Of a stretch of 28,773 nucleotides of DNA, positions 5,265 to 14,190 are shown piece by piece. The stretch covers positions 1 through 28,773 of the IMG/VR virus record IMGVR_UViG_3300030099_004062. One strand, written 5' to 3'. Position 1 is the first letter of the stretch, and each line of letters begins with the position of its first letter. This DNA comes from a virus. The notes under the pieces were generated by a model. That model saw only the letters and a program-made list of their open reading frames with translations. It was not told where the DNA came from and did not search any database. The translations under genes and the position numbers were made by a program.

Positions 5265-7474
5265 TGTATAAGCAAGAATTATACAAAGTATTAAAAAATC
5301 ATATAAAGCCTAAAATACTTAAACAACAAAATAGATATAAAAAGTGGAAGTATGGTTATAACAAAGAGCATGATATAATTGTTATAAGTAAAACAGGTGA
5401 AATAGGTGAAATATACGAAATACAAAACTTAAAAATAGCTTTACCATTAGAAAAAAATACTCATAAATTTTCAGAAGATAAATGGGAATACACGCCGTTA
5501 CCTAAAGAACTAAGGCGAATAAAAACTATATTTGACTGGGAGGAATATCCTTTAGATTTCAAAGAAACATGGTATGATTATATAGATGAAGAATTTAATC
5601 GTAGAGAAAAAGGTTTTTGGTTTTATAACAAAGGTAAGTCAACATATTTAACTGGCGGTCATTATATGTATTTACAATGGAGTAAAATTGATGTGGGTAA
5701 ACCTGATTTTAGAGAAGCAAATAGATTATTTTTTATATTTTGGGAAGCTTGCAAGGCAGATCCTAGATCTTACGGCATGTGTTATTTAAAAAATAGACGT
5801 TCTGGTTTTTCATTTATGGCATCAGGTGAAACTGTTAATTTAGCTACATTAAACTCTGATTCAAGGTACGGTATATTATCTAAATCAGGACCAGATGCTA
5901 AAACTATGTTTACCGATAAAGTAGTGCCTATATCAGTTAACTATCCTTTTTTCTTTAAACCTATTCAAGATGGTATGGATAGACCAAAAACTGAATTAGC
6001 ATATAGGGTTCCTGCTACAAAATTAACTAGACGAAAACTAACTGCTAATGAAGCTACTACTGAGCTTCAAGGTCTAGATACAACTATTGATTGGAAAAAT
6101 ACAGGAGATAATAGTTATGATGGTGAAAAATTAAAACTATTAGTACACGATGAATCTGGTAAATGGGAAAAGCCAAATAATATTCTTAACAACTGGCGAG
6201 TAACAAAAACAACATTGCGATTAGGTAGTAGAATTGTTGGAAAATGTATGATGGGTTCAACATCAAACGCTTTAGATAAAGGTGGTAGAAATTTTAAAAA
6301 ATTATACGATGACTCAGATGTTACACAAAGAAACGCCAATGGACAGACTCGCTCGGGATTATATAGTTTGTTCATACCTATGGAATGGAACTACGAAGGA
6401 TACATTGATTCTTATGGCATACCTGTATTCGACACTCCAAAACAAGCCGTTCAAGGACCGCAAGGAGAAGATATATATTTAGGTGTAATTGATTATTGGC
6501 AAAATGAAGTTGATGGTTTAAAGGAAGATGCTGATGCTTTAAATGAATTTTATAGACAATTTCCAAGAACTACAAAACATGCTTTTAGAGACGAATCTAA
6601 GTCTTCTTTATTTAATTTAACGAAAATTTATCAACAAATTGATTACAATGAAGATATAAGTAGTAAAAAATTAATAACACAAGGTAATTTTCAATGGGAA
6701 AGTGGGATTAAAGATAGTAGGGTTATATTTTATCCAAGTAATCAAGGAAGGTTTTTTATTACATGGATTCCTGATAATATAATACAAAATAGATATATTG
6801 AAAAAAATGGTGTTAAATACCCAGGTAATGATCACATGGGTGCTTTTGGATGTGATCCATACGATATATCTGGAACAGTAGATAAAAGAGGTTCTAATGG
6901 TTCTTTGCATGGTTTAACTAAATTTAGCATGGAAAATGCTCCTGCTAATCATTTTTTCTTAGAATACATAGCTAGACCTCAAACCGCTGAAATATTTTTT
7001 GAAGATGTTTTAATGGCTTGTGTGTTTTATGGAATGCCAATACTAGTAGAAAATAACAAACCAAGACTTTTATATCATTTTAAACGAAGAGGATATAGAG
7101 GTTTTGCAATGAATAGACCTGATAAAATTTGGAATAAATTATCAGTTACAGAAAAAGAAATAGGTGGTATACCTAATTCAAGTGAAGACATAAAACAAGC
7201 TCACGCTGCAGCTATAGAATCTTATATAGAAACTATGGTTGGATTTAATGGTGATTCTTATGGAGATGTATATTTTCAAAGAACACTAGAAGATTGGGCT
7301 AGGTTTGATATAAATAATAGAACTACTCACGATGCATCAATTAGTTCTGGTTTAGCTTTAATGGCTTGTAATAAGAATAGATATGCACCAGTAAGTAGAA
7401 GAAAAAGAGAGCCTATAGAATTAGGTATAAAGAAATACAACAACAGCGGTTTAGTTTCAAAAATAATTAAATAA
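5264..7474 (+). CDS. Terminase large subunit (DNA-packaging ATPase/nuclease)
   Basis: This 736-residue protein would pump phage DNA into the prohead through the portal and cut the concatemer. The ATPase half shows TYLTGGHYMYLQW (127-139), a degenerate Walker A at 177-184 (NRRSGFSF), Walker B at 292-297 (LLVHDE, with the catalytic Glu) and a coupling motif GSTSN (331-335). The nuclease half has an RNase H-like arrangement: GCDPYD at 529-534 (Asp531), ILVENN at 593-598 (Glu596) and a late Asp690 in TTHDASISSGLAL. Length is at the large end for phage terminases. The start follows a GGGAGG sequence at 5250-5255, the only good Shine-Dalgarno match among the window's genes. The portal gene begins immediately after the stop. 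Confidence 0.93.
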   Translation: MYKQELYKVLKNHIKPKILKQQNRYKKWKYGYNKEHDIIVISKTGEIGEIYEIQNLKIALPLEKNTHKFSEDKWEYTPLPKELRRIKTIFDWEEYPLDFKETWYDYIDEEFNRREKGFWFYNKGKSTYLTGGHYMYLQWSKIDVGKPDFREANRLFFIFWEACKADPRSYGMCYLKNRRSGFSFMASGETVNLATLNSDSRYGILSKSGPDAKTMFTDKVVPISVNYPFFFKPIQDGMDRPKTELAYRVPATKLTRRKLTANEATTELQGLDTTIDWKNTGDNSYDGEKLKLLVHDESGKWEKPNNILNNWRVTKTTLRLGSRIVGKCMMGSTSNALDKGGRNFKKLYDDSDVTQRNANGQTRSGLYSLFIPMEWNYEGYIDSYGIPVFDTPKQAVQGPQGEDIYLGVIDYWQNEVDGLKEDADALNEFYRQFPRTTKHAFRDESKSSLFNLTKIYQQIDYNEDISSKKLITQGNFQWESGIKDSRVIFYPSNQGRFFITWIPDNIIQNRYIEKNGVKYPGNDHMGAFGCDPYDISGTVDKRGSNGSLHGLTKFSMENAPANHFFLEYIARPQTAEIFFEDVLMACVFYGMPILVENNKPRLLYHFKRRGYRGFAMNRPDKIWNKLSVTEKEIGGIPNSSEDIKQAHAAAIESYIETMVGFNGDSYGDVYFQRTLEDWARFDINNRTTHDASISSGLALMACNKNRYAPVSRRKREPIELGIKKYNNSGLVSKIIK

Positions 7475-9868
7475 ATGAATATTACAACAAACTACTCTAG
7501 TACTTTTCCTAGTCAGACAGTGCCTGATGCCGAAAAAGCTACTCCCGAATACGGTAGGCAAGTTGCTCAAGCTATTGAAACAGAATGGTGGAGACAAGGA
7601 GGTAATGGTACACGTTTCGCGTTATCTTATAACTTATTTCATCAAAGAAGATTATATGCTAAAGGCGAACAACCAGTTCAAAAATATAAAGATGAATTAT
7701 CTATAAATGGTGATTTATCATATCTTAATTTAGACTGGAAACCTGTACCTATTATAGCTAAATTTGTAGATATTGTTGTTAATGGTTTATCTAATAAAGA
7801 TTATGAAATAAAAGCGTTTGCTCAAGATCCAGTAGCGTTAAAAAAGCGAACTGATTATGCTACAGCTATAATGCAAGATATGGCAGCTAAACCTTATCTT
7901 GATGGTTTGCAAGATACTTTAGGTCTAGATGAGTATCAAACTGATAAAGCAAAACTGCCTGAATCTAAGGAAGAATTAGATTTACACATGCAGCTTTCTT
8001 ACAAACAATCAATTGAAATTGCTGAAGAAGAAGTTATAAATAATGAACTTAGCAAGAATAGATTTGAAAATATTAAAAGAAGATTTAATCAAGACTTAGT
8101 TACATTAGGTATAGGCGCTGTAAAAACTAGCTGGAATAAAGCTAATGGAGTAACAGTAGATTATGTCGATCCAGCTTATTTAATATATTCTTACACAGAA
8201 GATCCAAATTTTGAAGATATATATTATGTAGGTGAAGTTAAAGCAATGACTATACCAGAGGTTGCAAAAAGATTTCCTGGTTTATCAGAAGCAGAATTAA
8301 CTAAAATACAAGAAACTCAAGGTTATAGTTCTCAAACTATGTATGGTTGGCAGACCTATGATCCTAATACAGTGCAGGTATTATTTTTTGAATATAAAAC
8401 TTATAATACTCAAGTTTTTAAAATAAAACAAACTGATCAAGGTTTACAAAAAGCATTAGTAAAAGATGATCAATTTAATCCACCAGAAAATGAAAACTTT
8501 GAAACAGTTTCTAGAAAAATAGAAGTATTATATCAAGGTGCTAAAATCATAGGTAATAATCAACTTATAGAATGGAAGTTATCAGAAAATATGACAAGAC
8601 CTTTTTCTGATACAACTAAAGTAGAAATGAGTTATACTATTTGTGCGCCTCGCATGTACAAGGGTCGTATTGAAAGTTTAGTTAGCAGAGTTACTGGATT
8701 TGCAGACATGATCCAAATAACACATTTAAAACTACAACAGGTTATTGCTAGAATGGTTCCAGATGGCGTGTTCCTAGATATGGACGGACTTGCAGAAGTA
8801 GATTTAGGTAATGGAACTAATTATAATCCAGCAGAAGCATTAAACATGTATTTTCAAACTGGTAGTATAGTTGGTAGATCATTAACTCAAGAAGGTGATA
8901 TGAATCCTGGTAAAGTACCTATTCAAGAACTTCAAACGTCTAGTGGTGGAGCTAAAATACAAAGTTTAATACAGACATATCAATATTATTTACAACTAAT
9001 AAGAGATGTGACCGGATTAAATGAAGCAAGAGATGGTAGTTTGCCTGAAAAAGATACATTAGTAGGTTTACAAAAAATGGCTGCCAATGCTTCTAACACA
9101 GCTACTAGACATATTTTAACTGCAAGTTTATGGTTAACACTGAGAACATGTGAAAATATTTCTCTTAAAATAGCTGATTCATTAAAAGATCCTTTAACTT
9201 TAAACTCTTTAAAAAATTCTATTTCTACTTATAATGTGGGTACATTAAGTGAAATACAAAATCTTTCTTTACATGATTTTGGTATATTCTTAGAATTAGA
9301 ACCAGAAGAAGAAGAAAAAGCTATGCTAGAGCAAAACATACAAATGTCTCTACAGCAGGGTGGAATAGATTTAGAAGATGCAATTGATATTAGACAAGTT
9401 AAAAATTTAAAACTTGCTAATCAAATGCTTAAGCAAAAAAGAAAGCAGAAGCAAAAACAAATGCAAGAAGCTCAGCAAGCTAATATAAAAGCACAAGCAA
9501 ATGCAAATGCAGAAGCTAGTGAAAGGCAAGCTCAAGCTGAGATGCAAAAACAGCAAGCTTTAACCGCATCAAACGTGCAATATGAGCAAGCTAAAAATCA
9601 AATGGAAATACAAAGACTTCAAACTCAAGCTCAATTAGATATGCAAAAAATGCAAATGCAGCATGAATTAAACATGGAAATTGAAAAATTAAGAGTTGAA
9701 GCTATGAAAGAAAAAGAATCTTTTATTGAAGATAGAAAAGATAAAAGAACTAAAATGGAAGGTACACAACAAAGTAGAATGATTGAACAAAGAAATTCTA
9801 ACGGTTTACCTGTAAATTTTGAACAAGAAAGTCCTGGTATGTATAGTGGTACCGCGGATATTAATTAA
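7475..9868 (+). CDS. Portal protein
   Basis: This 797-residue protein begins on the base after the terminase stop and is the expected dodecameric DNA gate at the packaging vertex. The typical portal pattern 'TGLNEARDGSLPEKDTLVGL' followed by QKMAANASNTATRHI lies at about residues 512-547. The N-terminal third has the usual mixed alpha/beta wing and stem. From about residue 608 onward the protein is a long Gln/Lys/Glu/Ala-rich helical region (QMLKQKRKQKQKQMQEAQQ, then repeated QMQ/EIQRLQ units to about 745). This suggests a coiled-coil barrel of the kind known in P22-type portals. The length fits large podovirus portals. Confidence rests on motif, size and position between terminase and capsid genes. 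Confidence 0.9.
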   Translation: MNITTNYSSTFPSQTVPDAEKATPEYGRQVAQAIETEWWRQGGNGTRFALSYNLFHQRRLYAKGEQPVQKYKDELSINGDLSYLNLDWKPVPIIAKFVDIVVNGLSNKDYEIKAFAQDPVALKKRTDYATAIMQDMAAKPYLDGLQDTLGLDEYQTDKAKLPESKEELDLHMQLSYKQSIEIAEEEVINNELSKNRFENIKRRFNQDLVTLGIGAVKTSWNKANGVTVDYVDPAYLIYSYTEDPNFEDIYYVGEVKAMTIPEVAKRFPGLSEAELTKIQETQGYSSQTMYGWQTYDPNTVQVLFFEYKTYNTQVFKIKQTDQGLQKALVKDDQFNPPENENFETVSRKIEVLYQGAKIIGNNQLIEWKLSENMTRPFSDTTKVEMSYTICAPRMYKGRIESLVSRVTGFADMIQITHLKLQQVIARMVPDGVFLDMDGLAEVDLGNGTNYNPAEALNMYFQTGSIVGRSLTQEGDMNPGKVPIQELQTSSGGAKIQSLIQTYQYYLQLIRDVTGLNEARDGSLPEKDTLVGLQKMAANASNTATRHILTASLWLTLRTCENISLKIADSLKDPLTLNSLKNSISTYNVGTLSEIQNLSLHDFGIFLELEPEEEEKAMLEQNIQMSLQQGGIDLEDAIDIRQVKNLKLANQMLKQKRKQKQKQMQEAQQANIKAQANANAEASERQAQAEMQKQQALTASNVQYEQAKNQMEIQRLQTQAQLDMQKMQMQHELNMEIEKLRVEAMKEKESFIEDRKDKRTKMEGTQQSRMIEQRNSNGLPVNFEQESPGMYSGTADIN

Positions 9869-9885
9869 TTTTATAATATTTTATT

Positions 9886-11085
9886 ATGGCAGAACAAAAA
9901 GCGGCCGTAGAGGTCAAACAAGAAGGTGACTTTAAAATAAAGTCTAAACCTAAAAGAAAAACTAAAGACTTAAGTAAAACTACCGATGAGCCAGTTAAGG
10001 TTGATTTAACAAAACCAGAAGCTCAAGGTGAAGTTATACCTGAAGTTGTAAAAATGGATTTAACAGAAAAACCCAAAGAAGATGCCGTTCAAGAGTCTAA
10101 AACAGAAAAATTACCTGATGATAAACCATCCGGAGATTTACCAGAAGTGGAAGAAGAAGTACGGATCATCAATACAGATGAGACAGAAGAGCCAACCATT
10201 GAGCGTGTTGAAGAAACTGTTGAGCAACAACCTGTTAAACAAGTAGAACAAGAAATAAAAGTTCCTGAAAACTTAAACAAACTAGTTGATTTTATGAATC
10301 AAACTGGTGGAACATTAGAAGACTATGTTAGATTAAATAGAGATTATACTAATATAGATGAAAATGTATTATTAAAGGAATACTATAAAAATACTAAACC
10401 TCATTTAAATGACGATGAAGTATCTTTCATGCTGGAAGATAGCTTTAGTTATGACGAGGAAGTTGATGAAGAGCGAGACATCAGAAAAAAGAAACTTGCT
10501 AAAAAAGAAGCTATTGCAGAAGCTCGTAATCATTTAGATGATTTAAAAAATAAATATTATGATTCTATTAAGTCTCGTAATGTAATTAATGAAGATCAAA
10601 AAAAGGCTACAGAATTTTTCAATAGATATAAAGACGAACAACAAGTCGTTGAAGAACAGCATAAAAGATTTAAAGACAACACTAAAAAATTGTTTTCTGA
10701 AGATTTCAAAGGTTTTGATTTTAAAGTAGGTGACCAAAAATTTAGATATACTGTTAAAAATCCTAACGCTGTTGCTGATAAGCAGTCTAATATTAACAAC
10801 TTTGTAAATCCTTATTTAAATGATAAAGGAGATATGGTTGATGCAGCTGGTTATCATAAAGCTATGTACACAGCTATGAATGCCGATCAACTTGCTACTC
10901 ATTTTTATGAGCAAGGTAAAGCTGATGGTATTAAACAAGTTGTGGACGGCTCTAAAAATCCATCTATAGATACGCCGAGGCAAGTTGCCGGTGGGGATGT
11001 ATTTGTAAAAGGTTTTAAAGTCAAAGCTGTCAGTGGTACGGATTCGTCAAAACTTAGAATTAAAAAGAGAAGTTTTAACAATTAA
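9886..11085 (+). CDS. Probable head scaffolding protein (399 aa)
   Basis: It lies between portal and major capsid protein, the usual slot of a scaffold. Residues 1-130 are low-complexity and rich in Glu, Lys, Pro and Val, with a short internal repeat (VKVDLTKPE at 37-45 and VKMDLTEKP at 55-63). Residues 130-235 are helical and strongly charged (TGGTLEDYVRLNRDY, KPHLNDDEVSFMLED, then RKKKLAKKEAIAEA), as expected for a coiled-coil scaffold core. The C-terminal part is basic (LRIKKRSF), the kind of tail that can bind the acidic capsid interior. No protease motif is visible. Assignment is by context and composition; an internal capsid protein is the alternative. Confidence 0.72.
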   Translation: MAEQKAAVEVKQEGDFKIKSKPKRKTKDLSKTTDEPVKVDLTKPEAQGEVIPEVVKMDLTEKPKEDAVQESKTEKLPDDKPSGDLPEVEEEVRIINTDETEEPTIERVEETVEQQPVKQVEQEIKVPENLNKLVDFMNQTGGTLEDYVRLNRDYTNIDENVLLKEYYKNTKPHLNDDEVSFMLEDSFSYDEEVDEERDIRKKKLAKKEAIAEARNHLDDLKNKYYDSIKSRNVINEDQKKATEFFNRYKDEQQVVEEQHKRFKDNTKKLFSEDFKGFDFKVGDQKFRYTVKNPNAVADKQSNINNFVNPYLNDKGDMVDAAGYHKAMYTAMNADQLATHFYEQGKADGIKQVVDGSKNPSIDTPRQVAGGDVFVKGFKVKAVSGTDSSKLRIKKRSFNN

Positions 11086-11096
11086 AATTAATAAAA

Positions 11097-12554
11097 ATGG
11101 CTTTAACCCCACAATTTGGTACTATTGTACCATCACAAAGACAGGAGGTTTTACAGTCTAACTATTTACAGTGGACAGACGCTGGAGCTGCTAACTTTGC
11201 GGATTTTGCACAGCAGTATTTACCGGAAATCTACGAACAAGAAGTTGAAAGATATGGTAACAGAACTTTATCTGGATTCTTAAGAATGGTTGGTGCTGAA
11301 CTTCCTATGACAAGTGACCAAGTAATCTGGTCTGAACAAAATAGATTACACATTGCATATGATGGTTGTACTGTAGCTGGTAACGTAATTAACGTTAACC
11401 CTACTGCTGCTACTGATATTAACAACGTTATTTCTGCTAGAGCGACTGTAGTAATTATGGACGACTTTGGCGCTGAAGTAAAAGCGCTAGTATCTGTATC
11501 TGACCCAGGTGCTAACACTATTACTGTTGAACCTTATACTGCTGCTACAATTGCAGGAGCTGGTTTAGTAGGTAATGTAAAAGTATTTGTTTACGGTGCT
11601 GAATATGCAAAAGGATCAGTTACTCCTAACTTTGTACCAGGAGCTGGTGCTACTTCAACTCTTGCAAACGGACAATACATTAGTGTTGACCCTGCATTTA
11701 CTCAATTCCAAAACAACCCTATCATCATTAGAAACAAATATGTTGTTAATGGTTCTGATATGGCTCAAATCGGTTGGGTAGAAGTTGCTACAGAAGATGG
11801 AACAGGAGGATATTTATGGTATCTAAAAGCTGAATCTGAAACTAGACTTAGATTTGAAGACTATTTAGAAATGATGTGCGTTGAATCAGAATTAACTGCT
11901 GCAGGTTCTGCAGTTGCTGGTGGTGCTTCAGGAGCTATTGGTTCTCAAGGTTTATTTGCTGCTATCCAAGATAGAGGTAATGTATTAGTTGGTTTCTCTA
12001 CAGCTACAGGTATTGGAGATTTTGACGAGGTTCTTAGAAACTTAGATACTCAAGGTGCTATTGAAGAAAACATGCTTTTCTTGAATAGAGAAACTGCTTT
12101 AGAATTTGATGATATGTTAGCTAACATTTCTTCAGGTGCTGCAGGTGGTACTGCTTATGGTTTATTTGAAAACTCAGAAGAAATGGCTTTAAACTTAGGT
12201 TTTAGCGGTTTCAGAAGAGGTTCATATGACTTCTATAAAACAGACTGGAAATACTTAAACGACGCTTCTACGCGTGGTGGTATGGTTGGTCCTGCTTCTA
12301 TTGAAGGTGTATTAATACCAGCTGGTACTACTACAGTATACGATCAAGTTCTTGGTACTAACATCAGAAGACCTTTCTTACACGTAAGATATAGAGCTTC
12401 ACAAAGTGATGATAGAAGAATGAAGTCTTGGTTAACAGGTTCTGCAGGTGGAGCATTTACTTCAGATCTTGATGCTATGGAAGTTAACTTCCTATCAGAA
12501 AGATGTTTAGTAACTCAAGCTGCTAACAACTTTGTTTTATTCCAAGGAGTATAA
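11097..12554 (+). CDS. Major capsid protein (HK97-fold expected)
   Basis: This 485-residue protein follows the scaffold-like gene and has the composition of an abundant virion protein: rich in Ala, Gly, Thr and Val, and free of low-complexity charge. The N-terminal region contains YLPEIYEQEVERYGNRTLSG and FLRMVGAELPMTSDQVIWSE, a helix then loop layout that I recall from marine podovirus capsid proteins. The coding sequence is set apart from its neighbours by heavy use of C-ending codons: Asn is about 26 AAC against 5 AAT by hand count, whereas the terminase is mostly AAT. It is followed by the strongest terminator-like hairpin in the window. I infer it is the most highly expressed gene here. 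No Shine-Dalgarno sequence precedes its ATG. Confidence 0.88.
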   Translation: MALTPQFGTIVPSQRQEVLQSNYLQWTDAGAANFADFAQQYLPEIYEQEVERYGNRTLSGFLRMVGAELPMTSDQVIWSEQNRLHIAYDGCTVAGNVINVNPTAATDINNVISARATVVIMDDFGAEVKALVSVSDPGANTITVEPYTAATIAGAGLVGNVKVFVYGAEYAKGSVTPNFVPGAGATSTLANGQYISVDPAFTQFQNNPIIIRNKYVVNGSDMAQIGWVEVATEDGTGGYLWYLKAESETRLRFEDYLEMMCVESELTAAGSAVAGGASGAIGSQGLFAAIQDRGNVLVGFSTATGIGDFDEVLRNLDTQGAIEENMLFLNRETALEFDDMLANISSGAAGGTAYGLFENSEEMALNLGFSGFRRGSYDFYKTDWKYLNDASTRGGMVGPASIEGVLIPAGTTTVYDQVLGTNIRRPFLHVRYRASQSDDRRMKSWLTGSAGGAFTSDLDAMEVNFLSERCLVTQAANNFVLFQGV

Positions 12555-12561
12555 CTATTAT

Positions 12562-12596
12562 AAGGTAAGGGCGCTTCGGCGCCCATATACCTTTTT
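12562..12596 (+). terminator. Intrinsic terminator with UUCG tetraloop after capsid gene
   Basis: GGGCGC (12569-12574) pairs with GCGCCC (12579-12584) around a TTCG loop. An outer helix AAGGTA (12562-12567) pairs with TACCTT (12588-12593) across a small internal loop, and a short T-run follows (to 12596). It begins eight bases after the capsid stop. This is a good rho-independent terminator. Partial read-through would lower expression of downstream genes relative to the capsid protein. Confidence 0.82.
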
Positions 12597-12618
12597 AACT
12601 ATTTAATTATATTATATT

Positions 12619-13434
12619 ATGGCAAAAAAGAAAAAAGAAGAACAGGTAGAAGAAGTTGTAACAGCTCATGCTCCTGTTAAAGAGAAACCAGTTAAAAAAA
12701 ATAGCTGGGAAATAAAAGATAGAACTTATCTATTAAAAGGAAATAAAGAACCACTTACATTTACTATACCTAGTAAACATACCAGAAGACATCCTCTGTT
12801 ATGGTTTGATGCGGAAAAAAATACTCAGAGAGAACTTAGGTATGCTACAAATATGAGCTCACCATTTGTTGATGAACAAAAAGGAGAAGTAACTATGGGT
12901 CACATTATTTTTAGAGACGGAATATTATCTGTACCTAAAGAGAACGTAGGTTTACAACAATTACTTTCTTTATATCACCCTATGCGTGATAAAAAATATA
13001 TGGAGCATGTTCCTCAAAGAGTAGCTCAAGATCAATTACAAGATATAGAGTTTGAAATAGAAGCGTTGAACGCTGCTAAAAACATGGATATTGATCATGC
13101 AGAAGCTATAGTAAGAGTTGAAATTGGTTCAAAAGTTTCATCTTTATCATCTAAAGAATTAAAAAGAGATTTATTATTACTTGCTAAGAAAAATCCTCAA
13201 TTATTTTTAGCTCTTGCAAAAGATGACAATGTACAGTTAAGAAACTTTGGTATCAATGCTGTAGAGCTTGGTATTATTAAGTTATCATCTGATCAAAGGT
13301 CTTTCCATTGGGGAAGTAATGACAGAAAGTTAATGGCTGTTCCATTTGATGAAAATCCATATTCAGCTTTAGCATCATGGTTTAAAACTGATGAAGGAGT
13401 AGAAGTATATAAGTCTATAGAAAAAAGACTATAA
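12619..13434 (+). CDS. Conserved-type phage protein next to capsid gene (271 aa), unknown function
   Basis: Residues 1-28 are a Lys/Glu/Val tail (AKKKKEEQVEEVV). The rest is a soluble mixed alpha/beta protein with dense, family-like motifs: IPSKHTRRHPLLWFDAEK (residues 50-67), SLYHPMRDKKYMEH, a long helix DLLLLAKKNPQLFLALAKDD, and ENPYSALASWFKTDEGVEVY near the C-terminus. I recall similar proteins in the same position in marine phages, without a settled role. It is bracketed by hairpins at 12562-12596 and 13443-13464, making it a single-gene unit between the capsid and connector genes. Head completion or capsid accessory functions are possible; none is shown by the sequence. Confidence 0.8.
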   Translation: MAKKKKEEQVEEVVTAHAPVKEKPVKKNSWEIKDRTYLLKGNKEPLTFTIPSKHTRRHPLLWFDAEKNTQRELRYATNMSSPFVDEQKGEVTMGHIIFRDGILSVPKENVGLQQLLSLYHPMRDKKYMEHVPQRVAQDQLQDIEFEIEALNAAKNMDIDHAEAIVRVEIGSKVSSLSSKELKRDLLLLAKKNPQLFLALAKDDNVQLRNFGINAVELGIIKLSSDQRSFHWGSNDRKLMAVPFDENPYSALASWFKTDEGVEVYKSIEKRL

Positions 13435-13442
13435 TAAATATC

Positions 13443-13464
13443 AGGGGCGGATTCGTCCGCCTCT
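13443..13464 (+). terminator. UUCG-loop hairpin, possible attenuator
   Basis: AGGGGCGGA (13443-13451) pairs with TCCGCCTCT (13456-13464), including one G-T pair, around a TTCG loop. It starts nine bases after the stop of the 271-residue gene and ends 21 bases before the next ATG. The bases after it are ATATTAAACAAT rather than a T-run, so it may act as a weak terminator, a transcript-end stabiliser or an RNA-processing site. Confidence 0.65.
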
Positions 13465-13485
13465 ATATTAAACAATAAAAATATA

Positions 13486-14187
13486 ATGGTAAACGTAAAC
13501 ACTGTATATAAAACCGTGTTGTTAATTTTAAATCAACAACAGAGAGGATATATGACACCTGATGAGTTTAATAAAGTATCAGCTCAAGTTCAATTAGATA
13601 TATTTGAGGGTTATTTTGAAAGCTTAAATCAACAATATCGTGTACCACAAAATGATACAGAGTACTCTAATAGAGTAAAAAACATACAGCAAAAATTACA
13701 ATTTTTTCAAAGAACAGGTGCTACAAATTTTGTTGGACCTTATTTTGAACTAGTACCTACTGACATTTATAGAGTAGGTAGTGTTTTTTATAAAGGTCAA
13801 GAGCTTACTCAATATTCTCAAAGAAATGAGTTAACACAAATATTACTTTCCCCGTTAACTCAACCTAACGAACATTTTCCTATATATTTATATGAAGAAG
13901 ATAAACTATATGTTTATCCAACTAGTATAAATGATGATATAACTATATCTTACTTAAAAAAACCAGCTGATCCTAACTGGTCTTTTGGTGTAGGTAGTTT
14001 AGGTCAATATGTTTTTCAACCTGTAGGTCCTACATCTGCTTCTGTAGATTTTGAACTAGCTGTATCAGAACAAACAAATATTATAATGAGAGTATTATCT
14101 TATGCTGGAGTTATAATAAATGATCCAACAATAATACAAGTAGCTAATCAAACTGTAGCTGCAGAAGAACAAAACGCAAAATCATAA
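13486..14187 (+). CDS. Putative head-tail connector/adaptor protein (233 aa)
   Basis: It follows the capsid block and precedes the large tail genes, where podoviruses encode adaptor rings that bind the portal. The N-terminus is helical (VNVNTVYKTVLLILNQQQRG, then MTPDEFNKVSAQVQLDIFEG), typical of adaptor proteins. The middle consists of strands (LVPTDIYRVGSVFYKGQ, IYLYEEDKLYVYPTSIND). The C-terminus is a helix containing EQTNIIMRVLSYAGVIINDP. In crAss-like phages several such ring proteins are stacked below the portal, but I cannot say which one this matches. The next gene begins three bases after the stop. Confidence comes from position and secondary-structure layout rather than a diagnostic motif. 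Confidence 0.68.
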   Translation: MVNVNTVYKTVLLILNQQQRGYMTPDEFNKVSAQVQLDIFEGYFESLNQQYRVPQNDTEYSNRVKNIQQKLQFFQRTGATNFVGPYFELVPTDIYRVGSVFYKGQELTQYSQRNELTQILLSPLTQPNEHFPIYLYEEDKLYVYPTSINDDITISYLKKPADPNWSFGVGSLGQYVFQPVGPTSASVDFELAVSEQTNIIMRVLSYAGVIINDPTIIQVANQTVAAEEQNAKS

Positions 14188-14190
14188 AAC

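Noticed and set aside
11231-11518. Reverse-strand frame inside the capsid gene
   Set aside because: It is antisense to the strongest coding region in the window, with no separate leader or partner genes.
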